From assembly GCF_026342435.1 (NCBI RefSeq), contig NZ_JAPEMT010000003.1, forward strand, positions 496,001 to 560,000: DNA of 64,000 nucleotides, given 5' to 3'. This DNA comes from Streptomyces sp. NBC_00237 (GTDB lineage: Bacteria > Actinomycetota > Actinomycetes > Streptomycetales > Streptomycetaceae). The notes beneath the pieces were generated by a model. The model saw only the letters and a list, made by a program, of their open reading frames with translations. It was not told the DNA's origin and did no database searches. The translations under genes were made by a program, and so were the position numbers. Shown here piece after piece: positions 43,548 to 52,787 of this stretch. Each line of letters opens with the position of its first letter. The first letter of the stretch is position 1.

Positions 43548-44948
43548 TCAGCTCCGCCTGCGGAGCCGCCGCCCGACGGCCGGTGCATGCGGTGGTCCGG
43601 CCGGGGGGAGGACGAAGCCGACCTCCGCGCCGCCGTCGGCGGCGTCCGTCGCGAACACCGTGCCCCCGTCCGCCGTGACGCTGTCGTGCACGATCGCCAG
43701 ACCGAGGCCGGACCCCGGGGTGGCCTGCGTGCGCGCGCCCCGGTGGAAGCGGTCGAAGACGGCCTCGCGTTCGTCCGGCGCGATGCCGGGCCCCCGGTCG
43801 CGCACGGACAGGCGGCACCCGTGGACGTGCAGGGCCACCGGGGTGCCCTCCGGGCTGAACTTCACCGCGTTGCCGATGAGGTTGTCGACGCAGCGCTGGA
43901 GGGCCCGGGGTCTGGCCCGTACCGGAACGGGATCCTCCGTGGTGACGGTGATGGTACGGCCGGTCCTGGCGCGGTGGCGGAGCGCGCTGTCCTCGGCGAG
44001 GACCGCCAGGTCGACGGCCTCCGGAGGCTCGTCGGTGTACCGGTCGGTGGCCAGCTCGACGAGTTCGCGCACCAGGTCGTCGAGGGCGGCCGTCTCGGTG
44101 ACCAGGGTGGTCAGGATCTGCTCCTCGTCCTCGGGGGCGAGCCTGCCGCGCCCCCGCTGCAGGAGTTCGGCGCTGCCGCGCACCGAGGTGAGCGGGGTGC
44201 GCAGTTCGTGGCTCGCGTCCTGGACGAGCCGTTGCTGCTGGTCGCGGGAGCGGCGCAGCGCCGTGAGCATGGAGGCGAAGCTGCGGGTGAGCTGGCCCAC
44301 CTCGTCGGACCCTGCGGGGGGCAGCTCGGTGGTGAGGTCCCGGGTGGCCGTGATGCGCGCGGTGGTCCTGGCGAGCCTGCGCACCGGCCGCAGGATCCGG
44401 CCGACCACGAACCAGCTCAGCAGTGCGGACAGGGCGAGCGCGGCGGCGGTCGTGGCCGTGACCCGCCACAGGAACGCGTCGTCGACGCGGGCCGCACCCT
44501 CGTAGCTCTGCGCCACCATGACCGCGCCCCCGCCGGGCAGCGGCCGGGTGAGGACGCCGTACTCGGTGCCGCCGATGACCAGGTCCTCCACGAACCCGCC
44601 CTGCCCGGTCGCGGCCACCCGCAGTGCGGCGGCCGAGACCGGGATGCGCGGGCCGGAAGGGGTGAGGCGGCGCACCGTTCCCCGCTCGGAGACCACCTGG
44701 TCGGCGATGCCCCGCCGGGGCGGCGGGGTGAGCCCCGCGACGACCAGCGTGTGGACGGTGTGCATGCGGTCCTCCAGGCCGCGTTCCAGCTCCTCGCCCA
44801 CGAGATCGCTGACACCTCGGTACGACATGACCGCGGCGAGGGCCATGGCGAGCGCGGCGGCCGCGACGACCACTGCGGTGATCTTCGTACGGAGCAGGAC
44901 ACTTACCCGGCGGTTCGTCCCGGTTTCCGTGCGCACCGCTCCCATCAC
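43548..44948 (-). CDS. Membrane sensor histidine kinase
   Basis: 466 residues. GTG at 44948 overlaps the response regulator stop by 4 nt; ATG at 44945 is the alternative. A first membrane segment (about 22-42), an extracytoplasmic sensor of about 120 residues, a second membrane segment (about 165-188), HAMP (about 190-240). H box DASHELRTPLTS (about 246), N box CVDNLIGNAVKFS, G1 DRGPGIAP, G2 GSGLGLAIV. It autophosphorylates and signals to the paired OmpR-type regulator. The sensed signal is unknown. Confidence 0.9.
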   Translation of the reverse strand: MMGAVRTETGTNRRVSVLLRTKITAVVVAAAALAMALAAVMSYRGVSDLVGEELERGLEDRMHTVHTLVVAGLTPPPRRGIADQVVSERGTVRRLTPSGPRIPVSAAALRVAATGQGGFVEDLVIGGTEYGVLTRPLPGGGAVMVAQSYEGAARVDDAFLWRVTATTAAALALSALLSWFVVGRILRPVRRLARTTARITATRDLTTELPPAGSDEVGQLTRSFASMLTALRRSRDQQQRLVQDASHELRTPLTSVRGSAELLQRGRGRLAPEDEEQILTTLVTETAALDDLVRELVELATDRYTDEPPEAVDLAVLAEDSALRHRARTGRTITVTTEDPVPVRARPRALQRCVDNLIGNAVKFSPEGTPVALHVHGCRLSVRDRGPGIAPDEREAVFDRFHRGARTQATPGSGLGLAIVHDSVTADGGTVFATDAADGGAEVGFVLPPAGPPHAPAVGRRLRRRS

Positions 44949-45643
44949 GCGGCCCGCACGGTGTAGCCGACGCTGCGCACGGTGTGGATCAGCCGGGGCT
45001 CGCCGCCCTGCTCGGTCTTCTGCCGGAGATAGCCGATGTAGACGTCCAGGGACCGCGAGGTGGTGTCGAAGTCGTACCCCCAGATGCTCTCGTAGATCTG
45101 GGACCGGGTGAGCACCACACCCGGATGGCAGAGCAGCAGCTCCAGTACGTCGAACTCGGTCTTGGTCAGGTCGAGTTGACGCCCGCCCCGGAAGGCCAGG
45201 CGCGCCTCGGGGTCCAGGGCGAGATCGCCGACCGTCAGCTCGCCCGCCGCCTCGGCGGGTTCGGTGCGCCGCAGCAACGCCCGCATCCGCGCGAAGAGTT
45301 CCTCGGTCGCGAACGGCTTCGCCAGGTAGTCGTCGGCGCCCGCGTCCAGACCGGCCACCCGGTCGCCCACTTCATGACGTGCCGTCAGAACCAGTACGGG
45401 CAGCCGGTCTCCGCGCCTGCGGAGCATCCGGCACAGGCCCAGACCGTCCAGATTCGGCATCACCACGTCCAGCACGGCCACGTCCGGCCGCTCCCCTTCG
45501 AGGAGGGCGAGCGCCTCCAGCCCGTCGGTGGCCAGCAGCACCTTGTACCCCTCGAAGCGCAGCAGTTGGTCCAGGGTGCTGCGCACACCGGGGTCGTCCT
45601 CGGCGACGAGCACCGTGCGGGGGTGCTCCGTTGCGTCTCTCAT
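44945..45643 (-). CDS. OmpR-family response regulator
   Basis: 232 residues from ATG at 45643; the frame upstream is not conserved-looking. Receiver domain with acidic pocket VAEDD (14-17), phospho-acceptor Asp59 in VLDVVMP, Thr in LTARHE and Lys in LAKPFA. The C-terminal winged helix spans about 135-230, with TKTEFDVLELLL and the SRSLDVYIGYLRQK recognition helix. It is coupled to the kinase gene downstream. Its only upstream same-strand neighbour is a secreted peptidase 68 bp away, perhaps part of the same regulon. Confidence 0.92.
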   Translation of the reverse strand: MRDATEHPRTVLVAEDDPGVRSTLDQLLRFEGYKVLLATDGLEALALLEGERPDVAVLDVVMPNLDGLGLCRMLRRRGDRLPVLVLTARHEVGDRVAGLDAGADDYLAKPFATEELFARMRALLRRTEPAEAAGELTVGDLALDPEARLAFRGGRQLDLTKTEFDVLELLLCHPGVVLTRSQIYESIWGYDFDTTSRSLDVYIGYLRQKTEQGGEPRLIHTVRSVGYTVRAA

Positions 45644-45711
45644 GTGATCATCTTCGCCGGTGTCGTCCCTGGTCACGGCACCGGGCTGTGGGTGCTGCCC
45701 GTCTGCGGAAG

Positions 45712-47298
45712 TCACTTGCGAACGGGCTCGACGGTGATCGGCTCCAGGCCGCGCAGGCACGACGTGTCGCCGGTCGTGCCGGTACGCAGGAAGCGGGTCG
45801 AGACACCGGTGACGCAGCCGGTCGGCTCCCACTCGGGGACGTGACCGGTGTTGACCACCGAGAGGAACCTGCTGTCACGGAACTGCCGTGCCGCCTTGAC
45901 CCCGTTGGCGTCGGGCGTGTTGGCGTCGAGGTCGCCGGAGAGCACGAGCACCGGGACGTCGGGCAGCTTCGGGTGCGTGGGCTGCGGCTGCGCCGCGGTG
46001 TTCTCGCGCGGCCAGCCGATGCACACGTCGCCGCCGTCCGTGGCGCCCTCGTTGAACCCCCCGGCGCTGAACGCGCCGTGCTCGCCGCGCCCCGCGCCCG
46101 CCAGCGCGGCCCGGTACTGACGCCACCGCTCGGACACCGGCGCCTCCACCGACCAGGCCCGACGGTAGTCGTTGCACACCACGCCGATGTACGGGGCCTG
46201 GTCCTCCAGGCTGCCGGACGCCCCGTCCTCCTGGGCGAGCGCGCGCAGGGGAGCGGCGTCGCCGCGGGCGAACTCGCTCAGGGCCGAGGGCAGCCGCCCG
46301 AGCAGCGAGGGCTCGCCCGGCGCCGCCCCGACCTCGCGGCTCGCCGCCTCGAACATCAGGTTGGCGAGCTTGCCCTCGGTGAACCGTACGGAGTACGTGC
46401 CGTGCTCGGTCGTCACCGGCACGGTCATCGGCCGGGCCCGCAGCCGGGCGGCGACGGTCCTGAGGTCGTTCACCGCCTGCCTCCCGTCGCAGGACTTCGC
46501 GAGGCTGCGCCCACACACGCGGTGCAGGGACTTCGAGACGGCCTGAGCCTGGGGACGCGACAGCGGGTCGAACCCGAGCGGATAGGCCCCGGACTGCACG
46601 ATCGAGCGGACCCGCTCCGGGTGCCGGGAGGCGTACACCGGCATCAGATACGTGCCGTACGACAGCCCGTACAGGGAGAGCTGGCGCACCCCGAGCCGCG
46701 CGCGGACGGCGTCGATGTCGTCGGCGGTGGCCGCGCTGGTGTAGGCGGCGGCCCTGGGCCCGAGGTTCGCGGCACACCGTTCGACGGCGGCCCGCTGCCG
46801 GGCGCGAGTGCCGAAGCGGTACTCGGCGTCGGTGACCCCGCAGGGGATGCGCCCGGAGCGGCCGGTGCCGCGCGGGTCGACGAGAAGGAGGTCGTGGTCC
46901 CTGAGCAGGTCGCCCAGCGCTTGGCCGAAGACGGGGGCACGGTCAACGACGACCTCGCCGGGCCCGCCGGTGTTGACGGCCACGGTGCCCTTGGCGGGGC
47001 CCGGCCCGCTGTGCCGTACGACCGCGTAGCTCACCTTCACCTTCCCGAGCCGGGGACTGCCCGTGACCAGCGGGCGGTCCAGCGCCCCGCAGTCGACCCG
47101 GTGCCCGGGGACGGCGGGGCACCATTCCGGGACGGTCGCGGCCGGGGAGACGCCGACGGTGGTGGCGGCCACGGTGGTCACCTTCGGCCCGCTCACCGGC
47201 AGGGTGGTCGCGGCGGTCGCCAGCAGCGCCGCGACGGCGACGGCCGGTCCGGCCCGGCGTGCGGTCTTCTTGACCTTGGACGTGTTCGCGTACGTCAT
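45712..47298 (-). CDS. Secreted alpha/beta hydrolase, tripeptidyl aminopeptidase-like
   Basis: 528 residues with a Sec signal (KKTARRAGPAVAVAALLATAATT). Alpha/beta hydrolase with oxyanion NTGGPGE (about 110), nucleophile GLSYGTY (about 210), acid GDLDANTPDANG (about 450) and His in NTGHVPEWEP. The C-terminal TAP-like region (Cys-containing GCVTG, SCLRG) matches the SCO/Slp streptomycete peptidase family, which releases short N-terminal peptides outside the cell. It precedes the two-component genes on the same strand. An esterase role is possible. Confidence 0.85.
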   Translation of the reverse strand: MTYANTSKVKKTARRAGPAVAVAALLATAATTLPVSGPKVTTVAATTVGVSPAATVPEWCPAVPGHRVDCGALDRPLVTGSPRLGKVKVSYAVVRHSGPGPAKGTVAVNTGGPGEVVVDRAPVFGQALGDLLRDHDLLLVDPRGTGRSGRIPCGVTDAEYRFGTRARQRAAVERCAANLGPRAAAYTSAATADDIDAVRARLGVRQLSLYGLSYGTYLMPVYASRHPERVRSIVQSGAYPLGFDPLSRPQAQAVSKSLHRVCGRSLAKSCDGRQAVNDLRTVAARLRARPMTVPVTTEHGTYSVRFTEGKLANLMFEAASREVGAAPGEPSLLGRLPSALSEFARGDAAPLRALAQEDGASGSLEDQAPYIGVVCNDYRRAWSVEAPVSERWRQYRAALAGAGRGEHGAFSAGGFNEGATDGGDVCIGWPRENTAAQPQPTHPKLPDVPVLVLSGDLDANTPDANGVKAARQFRDSRFLSVVNTGHVPEWEPTGCVTGVSTRFLRTGTTGDTSCLRGLEPITVEPVRK

Positions 47299-47446
47299 GT
47301 CCGCTCCTCGTGGTGGTTCCTGCGCCTCGGGGTGCCCCTGGGCTGCGAGAACGACATTGCCGGGCGCGTTTCACAGCGACGGCAGAGCTATGACAGAGCG
47401 GTGTAAGAATCCACGGGGACGGCCGGAGCGCCCGAGGATGATCGGG

Positions 47447-47470
47447 TGACTGTTTCGACCGACCATGTCG
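47447..47470. promoter_or_regulatory. Candidate operator of the TetR gene
   Basis: TGACTGTTTC, a GACC spacer and GACCATGTCG lie 14-37 nt before the TetR start. The right half differs by one base from the right half of the perfect palindrome upstream of the P450 gene (51623-51632); the left half matches at 6 of 10. Confidence 0.5.
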
Positions 47471-47483
47471 ATAGAGTGCGGGC

Positions 47484-48107
47484 ATGGCTCACGTGACCGC
47501 GGCAGAACGCCGCCCCCAACTCGTCGAGGCGGCCATCGCCCTCATGTCCCGCGAGGGCGTCGCCGCCGGCAGCACCCGCGCCATCGCCGCCGAGCTCGGT
47601 GTCGCGCAGGCGACGGTGCACTACACCTTCGGTACGAAGGAGGACCTGTACCGGGCCGTCATGGAGCAGCTCACCCAGAACCTCGTCGTCCACGTCGAGA
47701 AGACGTCGCCGACGAACGGCGGTTTCGCGGAGAGCCTGACCGTCATGGCCACCGCCCTCTGGCACACCGTGCGCGAGCAGCGCGCCACCCACCAACTGCT
47801 CAACGAACTCACGCTGTTCGCGCTGCGCACACCGAAGCTCCACGACGTCGTGCACGGCCACCACCTCGCGGTGGAGAGGGTGACGGCACGGCTGATCGAG
47901 GAGGTCGCCGAACGGACCGGACACGCGCTCGCCGTTCCCGCCACCGTCGTCGCGCACTACTTCCTGGGCGCCTTCGACGGCCTCAGCCTCCAGCTCCTGA
48001 CCCTCCCCGACGAGGAGGCCGAACGGCACTGCCTGCACGCCCTGGTGTCGAGCACGGTCGTGCTGGCGGGCGGGACCCCGGACGAGGTGACGCCGCCCGC
48101 CGCCTGA
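47484..48107 (+). CDS. TetR-family transcriptional repressor
   Basis: 207 residues, ATG at 47484. The N-terminal HTH is clear: LVEAAIALMSREGVAAGSTR, then IAAELGVAQATVHYTFGTKE, the typical TetR recognition helix and aromatic TFG. The rest is a helical ligand-binding domain. It lies tail to tail with the P450-reductase gene. Related candidate operators stand before both, so it is the likely autoregulator and repressor of the P450, as TetR proteins are for CYP102-type enzymes in other bacteria. The stop codon is the first element of a 13-bp repeat tract. Confidence 0.88.
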   Translation: MAHVTAAERRPQLVEAAIALMSREGVAAGSTRAIAAELGVAQATVHYTFGTKEDLYRAVMEQLTQNLVVHVEKTSPTNGGFAESLTVMATALWHTVREQRATHQLLNELTLFALRTPKLHDVVHGHHLAVERVTARLIEEVAERTGHALAVPATVVAHYFLGAFDGLSLQLLTLPDEEAERHCLHALVSSTVVLAGGTPDEVTPPAA

Positions 48108-48208
48108 GCGGTCCGCCTGAGCGGTCCGCCTGAGCGGTCCGTCTGAGCGGTCCGTCTGAGCGGTCCGTCTGAGCGGTCCGTCTGAGCGGTCCGTCTGAGC
48201 GGTCCGAC
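48105..48208. repeat. 13-bp tandem repeat, eight copies
   Basis: Eight 13-bp units, TGAGCGGTCCGYC, run at 48105, 48118, 48131, 48144, 48157, 48170, 48183 and 48196. The first contains the TGA stop codon of the TetR gene. A variable-number tract is likely. Confidence 0.95.
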
Positions 48209-48253
48209 GCTTCGAGCGGGCGCAGGCCAACGCCCCGCGCCCGAGCGCGCGAA

Positions 48254-48287
48254 GGCCCCGCAGCCGGTGATCACCGGCTGCGGGGCC
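48254..48287. terminator. Perfect 34-bp palindrome, bidirectional terminator
   Basis: GGCCCCGCAGCCGGTGA (48254-48270) is exactly mirrored at 48271-48287, between the convergent TetR and P450 genes. Confidence 0.9.
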
Positions 48288-48330
48288 CACTTCGTACCGT
48301 ACGGAGGGAGGCAGCTCGCGCGGAGCGGGG

Positions 48331-51300
48331 TCAGCCCGCCCAGACGTCCTCGACGTACGCGCCGGACTCCCTCAGCGCGGCCAGCCACGCGCTCGCCTCC
48401 GCGTCGTCCGCGCCGGTGTGCTCGCGGTACACGGCCAGGAACGCCTCCCGCACCGCCGGAGCCATCCGCCGCCCGTCCCCGCAGACCCGGACGCGGCCGC
48501 CCGCCGCCAGCACGTCCCAGACCTCGCGGCTCTCACGGGCGATCCGGTCCTGGACGTACCGCACGCCGTCCACGGCGGCCCGCGAGAACGTGGGTCGCAT
48601 GCTGACCGCGCCCGCCGCCTCGGCCCGCGCGAACTCCTCGCGGTGCAGGTAGTCGACGTCCGCGTGGTCGCAGCCGAAGTAGCACAGCAGCGTCTCCGTC
48701 GACCCCCGGTGCAGCCGGTCGAGGACGGCCCCGCGGAACGGTGCCAGGCCGGTGCCCGCGCTGACCAGGATCACCGGGGCGTCGTCGCCCTCGGGCAGCC
48801 GGAAGGGCTCCGCGCACGGCAGCACCCCGGCCAGCACCTCGTCCCCGGCCTCCAGCGTCTGTACGTAGTGGGACGCGACGCCCCGGAAGGTGCCGGAGGC
48901 GCTCCGGTGCGGCGCGGCGAGCAGCGACACCATCAGTTCCACCTCGCCGGGGGACGCCTGTGCGGACGAGGAGATCGAGTACTGGCGCGGGCGCAGCGCG
49001 GGCAGCGTCTCCAGGAACCGCTCGAACGGCAGCGTGCAGGAACGGTACGTCTCCAGCACGTCCAGGACGCTGCGCCCGTCGGCTGCCTCCGCACCGGCCG
49101 CGACGAGGGCCTGCCGCTCCGGCGGACACGCGGTGTGTTCGGCGATCTGGGCCACCTGTTCCGGGGTCGCGGGCTGCTGGAGCTCGACGAACTCGGTGAG
49201 CAGACGGCGCAGGGTCAGCGGCCGGTCGACGGGGAGCACGGCCCGGCTGTGGCGGCGGGCGTCGAGGCGGACGGTGCGGTCGAGGTCGAGCCCGAACCGG
49301 TCGGCGACCCGCTGGACGAGAGCCTCGGAGTTGCGCGGCAGGACGGCCAGGTGGTCGCCGGTGCGATAGCCGACGCCCTCCGGCAGCCGGATCCTCAGGA
49401 AGCGCTTGGAGCGGCCCAACGGGTGCTCCGTGTCGACGAGTTCGTACGCCTCCACGACCCGCATGGGCCGCACGCCGTACTGCCCGGCGAGCTCGCCGAC
49501 GACGGAGTCGGAGACATCGGTGAGCGAGTAGAGCCCGGCTTCCTCCTCCGCTTCCGGCGCCTCGGGCACTTGGCCCTCGCCGTACTGGTCGAGCAGGGCC
49601 GCCCACAGACCGGCGCTCCACCGGTCCACGGCCCCGGCGAAGTCCCCCGAGGCGTCCGCAGCCCCGCGCTCAAGGAGCGGTACGGCCCCGGCCGCACGCA
49701 GCCGCTCGGCGACGAGGGTCGGTATGCGCTGGTAGGTCGCGGCCCAGTTGCGGTCGCCGACGCCCAGGACGGCGTACCGCAACCCCTCCAGCGCGCCCGG
49801 CTCCAGACCCTCCAGCCACTCCACGAAGCGGGCGGCGTCGTCGGTGGGACGGCCGTTGTACGAGGCGGCCACGATCACCACGGGCCCGTCGGCCCCGCGG
49901 AGCTTCCCGGCCCGCTCGTCGAGCGAGGCCACCGAGGCGCTGAAGCCGTACGCGTCCCCCTCGGACGCCAGGTCGCGGGCGAGACCGGCGCAGGTGCCGA
50001 GGTTGGAGCCGTGCAGCAGGGTCAACGCGGTAGCGGTCGCGCGGCGTTGAGGATCGGCAGCCACCGGGGCCTGGTGCACGACGACGGGCGTCCGCCGCTC
50101 CCCGGCGGTGCGCCGCACGAGTCCGAGGGTGAGCCCGTCGGGCTTGATGGTGAGCGACTGGTGGAGCTTCAACCGGTAGTCGGCATGGTCGACGAGCCGA
50201 TAGCGGTGAACGATGAGGCCCAGTAGCAGAGTTGCCTCGTACAGCGCGAACTGCCGCCCGATGCAAGCCCGTTCACCGCTGCCGAACGGCTTGAAGAGGT
50301 GCACGGGCCGCTCCGCCTCGCGCTCCGGCGAGAACCGCTCGGGGTCGAACAGCTCGACGTTCTCGCCCCAGGCCGGGTCCCGGTGCAGGGCGGGGATGAG
50401 CACCATGAGCGTCTCGCCCTTGCGCACCGGGTACCTGCCGCCGATGACGGTGTCCTCCAGGGGTTCCACGGCGAACGCGGGCGCGGTCGGCCACAGCCGC
50501 AGGCTCTCGTTGAGCACCTGCCGGAGGTACGTCAGCTTTCCTACGTCCCCGTACGAGGGCGACGGCGTCTCGGCATCGCCCCACAACGTGTCGACCTCGG
50601 CCTGGGCGCGGGCGAGGACTTCGGGGTGTTTGGTCAGGTAGTGCAGGGCGAAGGACAGGGCGCCGCTGGTGGTCTCGTGGCCCGCGATGAGGAAGGTGAT
50701 CACCTGGTGGCGGATGTTCAGGTCGTCCAGCGGCTCGCCGGTGGCCGCGTCGCGGGTGTGCAGCATCCGGCCGAGCAGGTCGTCGGTGGAGGTGTCGCCG
50801 GAGGCCCGGCGCTGCCGGATCACCTCGTCGACGAGGTCCGTCATGAGGGCCGCGTCCTTGCGGAACCGCTCCGCCTGCTTCCGCCGGAAGATCTCCGTAC
50901 CCGGCAACGACTCGCTCTTGGCCTGGGTGAAGGCCAGTGCGCGCCCCATCGCCCCGACGAAGGGGTGCGCCTCTTCGCTGCGGAACGACTCGAAGTCGTA
51001 CCCGAATCCGCACAGTCCGATGGTGTCGAAGGTCAGCCGCGTCATGTCGGCGGGCACGTCGACCGCCGAACTTCCCGCCGCGCGGTCCCACTTGGCGATC
51101 AGTGACCGCGCCACGCCGAGCATGGTCGCGTGGTACCCGCGCATCGCCCCCAGCGAGAAGGCGGGCATCAGGATGTCGTGCGCCTTCTGCCAGTTGGGCT
51201 CGTGGGCGAAGGCGGTGAAGAGGCCGTCCCCGGCGATCTGCCGGATCTCCACGAGGTCCGCGTGGACGTTCTTGCGGAACCGGGTCTCGTCCGCCAGTTC

Positions 51301-51552
51301 GGTGACGAGGTCGAGGCCGCCGACGACCACGGTCTCGTTGCCGAAGGCGCGCACCCGGTACAGCGGGCCGAGCTCTTTGACCTCCTTGACGAGATGGAGG
51401 AGGCCGTCGGCGCCCCGGGGGATGGTGAGGGCGTGACCGATCAGGGGGAGCGCGGGGCGCTCGGGGATCTCTGTGAGCGCCGCCGTTCCCTCGCTCGCGG
51501 TCTTCGCGGTATTCGCCGTCTTCACCGGGGTGATCGTGGACGTGTGAGTCAT
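48331..51552 (-). CDS. Self-sufficient cytochrome P450/NADPH-P450 reductase fusion (CYP102 type)
   Basis: 1073 residues. P450 domain about 25-475, with I-helix AGHETTSG, ESLRLW (ExxR) and heme loop FKPFGSGERACIG (Cys about 425). The middle flavodoxin domain (about 510-650) has LLHGSNLGTCAGLA as the FMN phosphate loop. The FAD/NADPH domain (about 690-1073) has RQYSISSS for FAD and SAGTGLAPFRG for NADPH. CYP102 enzymes hydroxylate fatty acids or similar chains using NADPH. It is cytoplasmic. The perfect palindrome upstream and the TetR gene nearby suggest induction by its substrate. No ferredoxin partner is needed. Confidence 0.93.
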   Translation of the reverse strand: MTHTSTITPVKTANTAKTASEGTAALTEIPERPALPLIGHALTIPRGADGLLHLVKEVKELGPLYRVRAFGNETVVVGGLDLVTELADETRFRKNVHADLVEIRQIAGDGLFTAFAHEPNWQKAHDILMPAFSLGAMRGYHATMLGVARSLIAKWDRAAGSSAVDVPADMTRLTFDTIGLCGFGYDFESFRSEEAHPFVGAMGRALAFTQAKSESLPGTEIFRRKQAERFRKDAALMTDLVDEVIRQRRASGDTSTDDLLGRMLHTRDAATGEPLDDLNIRHQVITFLIAGHETTSGALSFALHYLTKHPEVLARAQAEVDTLWGDAETPSPSYGDVGKLTYLRQVLNESLRLWPTAPAFAVEPLEDTVIGGRYPVRKGETLMVLIPALHRDPAWGENVELFDPERFSPEREAERPVHLFKPFGSGERACIGRQFALYEATLLLGLIVHRYRLVDHADYRLKLHQSLTIKPDGLTLGLVRRTAGERRTPVVVHQAPVAADPQRRATATALTLLHGSNLGTCAGLARDLASEGDAYGFSASVASLDERAGKLRGADGPVVIVAASYNGRPTDDAARFVEWLEGLEPGALEGLRYAVLGVGDRNWAATYQRIPTLVAERLRAAGAVPLLERGAADASGDFAGAVDRWSAGLWAALLDQYGEGQVPEAPEAEEEAGLYSLTDVSDSVVGELAGQYGVRPMRVVEAYELVDTEHPLGRSKRFLRIRLPEGVGYRTGDHLAVLPRNSEALVQRVADRFGLDLDRTVRLDARRHSRAVLPVDRPLTLRRLLTEFVELQQPATPEQVAQIAEHTACPPERQALVAAGAEAADGRSVLDVLETYRSCTLPFERFLETLPALRPRQYSISSSAQASPGEVELMVSLLAAPHRSASGTFRGVASHYVQTLEAGDEVLAGVLPCAEPFRLPEGDDAPVILVSAGTGLAPFRGAVLDRLHRGSTETLLCYFGCDHADVDYLHREEFARAEAAGAVSMRPTFSRAAVDGVRYVQDRIARESREVWDVLAAGGRVRVCGDGRRMAPAVREAFLAVYREHTGADDAEASAWLAALRESGAYVEDVWAG

Positions 51553-51608
51553 GACTCCGCCTCTCGTGCCGCACCAGCAGCCGCTTGCCTTGACGGCAGC
51601 TTATCGCC

Positions 51609-51632
51609 CGACATTGTCGAGTGACAATGTCG
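51609..51632. promoter_or_regulatory. Perfect palindromic operator upstream of the P450 gene
   Basis: CGACATTGTC (51609-51618), GAGT spacer, then GACAATGTCG (51623-51632), an exact inverted repeat 57-80 nt upstream of the P450 start. It is a strong candidate TetR-type operator. Confidence 0.75.
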
Positions 51633-51775
51633 AGGGAACGTGTTCAACGACGCAGCGGAACGAGGCAACCGGAACCACCCGGAGCGCGTCGGGCTCTCGA
51701 CGACCGCCAGACCGCCAGACCGTCACCTGTCGCGAGGCGCCTCGGGCAGCTCCGCCGGATGGATCTGACGGGGTC

Positions 51776-52501
51776 CTACCGGGCGTGGCAGACCAAGAGT
51801 GAACTGACGGGATTCGCCCGGTACTTCGCCCACACTTCCTCCTCCTGCTGAGCATGCGCGGGCGGAGTCGAGATGGGCTTCCACCGCACGTCGGAGAACC
51901 CGCTCTCGACCGCCGCTCGTTCGAGATCGTCCCGCTGCCATTCCCAGAACTCGTACGGGATCGGAGGGTCCGTCAGGAACGCTGCCTTGAGCAGCGGCAC
52001 GTCTGAGCCCGTACCGGTGGCCACCCGTTCGCGCACGGTCACGTCGAAGTCGTCCCAGTTCGCCTCCGGATAAGGGGAGGGGTTCGGCACGATGGCCACC
52101 AGGCGGCCCTCCTGCGAGAGGTTCGCCCGGATGCTGCGGAACATCCCCCGCAGGGCCTCGCGGGTGGGTGCGTAGTGGAAGAGGTAGACAGCCGTGGCGA
52201 GCCCGAACTTCCCGATCACGGGCATCGCGACCACGTCCGCGAGGACGAATTCGATCCTGTCGTCCCGTGCACTCCTCGCGAGACCGATCATCTCCGGGGA
52301 GACGTCGACTCCGACCACGGGCCGTGCTCCTCGGTCTGCCAGCAGGCGGGTGTTGTGCCCGTAACCGCAGGCCAGGTCCAGGGCCGCCACTCCGGCCACA
52401 TCTCCGACCTCCAGCAGGAGGCTGTGCGTATCAGCGGCGGAGAAGGCCGCGGTCGTCTTCGACTCCATGAACCGCGATCCGATCGCGTCGTACTGTTCCA
52501 T
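51776..52501 (-). CDS. SAM-dependent class I methyltransferase
   Basis: 241 residues from ATG at 52501; the long upstream frame reads through a hairpin and is not used. A Rossmann-like domain with motif I ALDLACGYGHNT (about 50-60), motif II acidic VVGVDVSPEM (about 72-81), then FVLADVVAMP and a YLFHYAP segment as motif IV region. The C terminus (EFWEWQRDDLERAAVESGF) is like ToxA/ubiE-type small-molecule methyltransferases. The acceptor is unknown. It is divergent from the short-chain dehydrogenase across 286 bp. Confidence 0.85.
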   Translation of the reverse strand: MEQYDAIGSRFMESKTTAAFSAADTHSLLLEVGDVAGVAALDLACGYGHNTRLLADRGARPVVGVDVSPEMIGLARSARDDRIEFVLADVVAMPVIGKFGLATAVYLFHYAPTREALRGMFRSIRANLSQEGRLVAIVPNPSPYPEANWDDFDVTVRERVATGTGSDVPLLKAAFLTDPPIPYEFWEWQRDDLERAAVESGFSDVRWKPISTPPAHAQQEEEVWAKYRANPVSSLLVCHAR

Positions 52502-52545
52502 GGCACTCACGCTGCACCGCCGCACGGGACGCGTCCACGCTCCAC

Positions 52546-52584
52546 GCCGGGACCCCGGCGGCCCGTGAAATCCGGGGTCCCGGC
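52546..52584. other. 13-bp perfect stem-loop in the methyltransferase leader
   Basis: GCCGGGACCCCGG (52546-52558) and its complement (52572-52584) enclose a 13-nt loop, 45-83 nt upstream of the methyltransferase start. No gene ends here, so it may be a leader element or mark decayed coding DNA. Nothing else is recognisable in 52585-52787. Confidence 0.5.
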
Positions 52585-52787
52585 GGCCGGGCCCCTGCTG
52601 GTGCGCCTGCGCGCACGGGGCTGGTCGGCCTACCGCATCGGCCGGGCCACCGCGCGACCCTCTGGCAGCCACCCGATCGTCGCCCACCGGGGCGGTGGCC
52701 TCGTAGGTACGGCCGCCGAACCCATCAAAATTCCTGCCCGCAGGCGGAGTTGACTTCACCGACACCACTCGGCGCAGAATCAGTCCC

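Noticed and set aside
48105..48208. Tandem 13-bp repeats considered as a CRISPR array
   Set aside because: Units are directly adjacent with no spacers and no cas genes are near.
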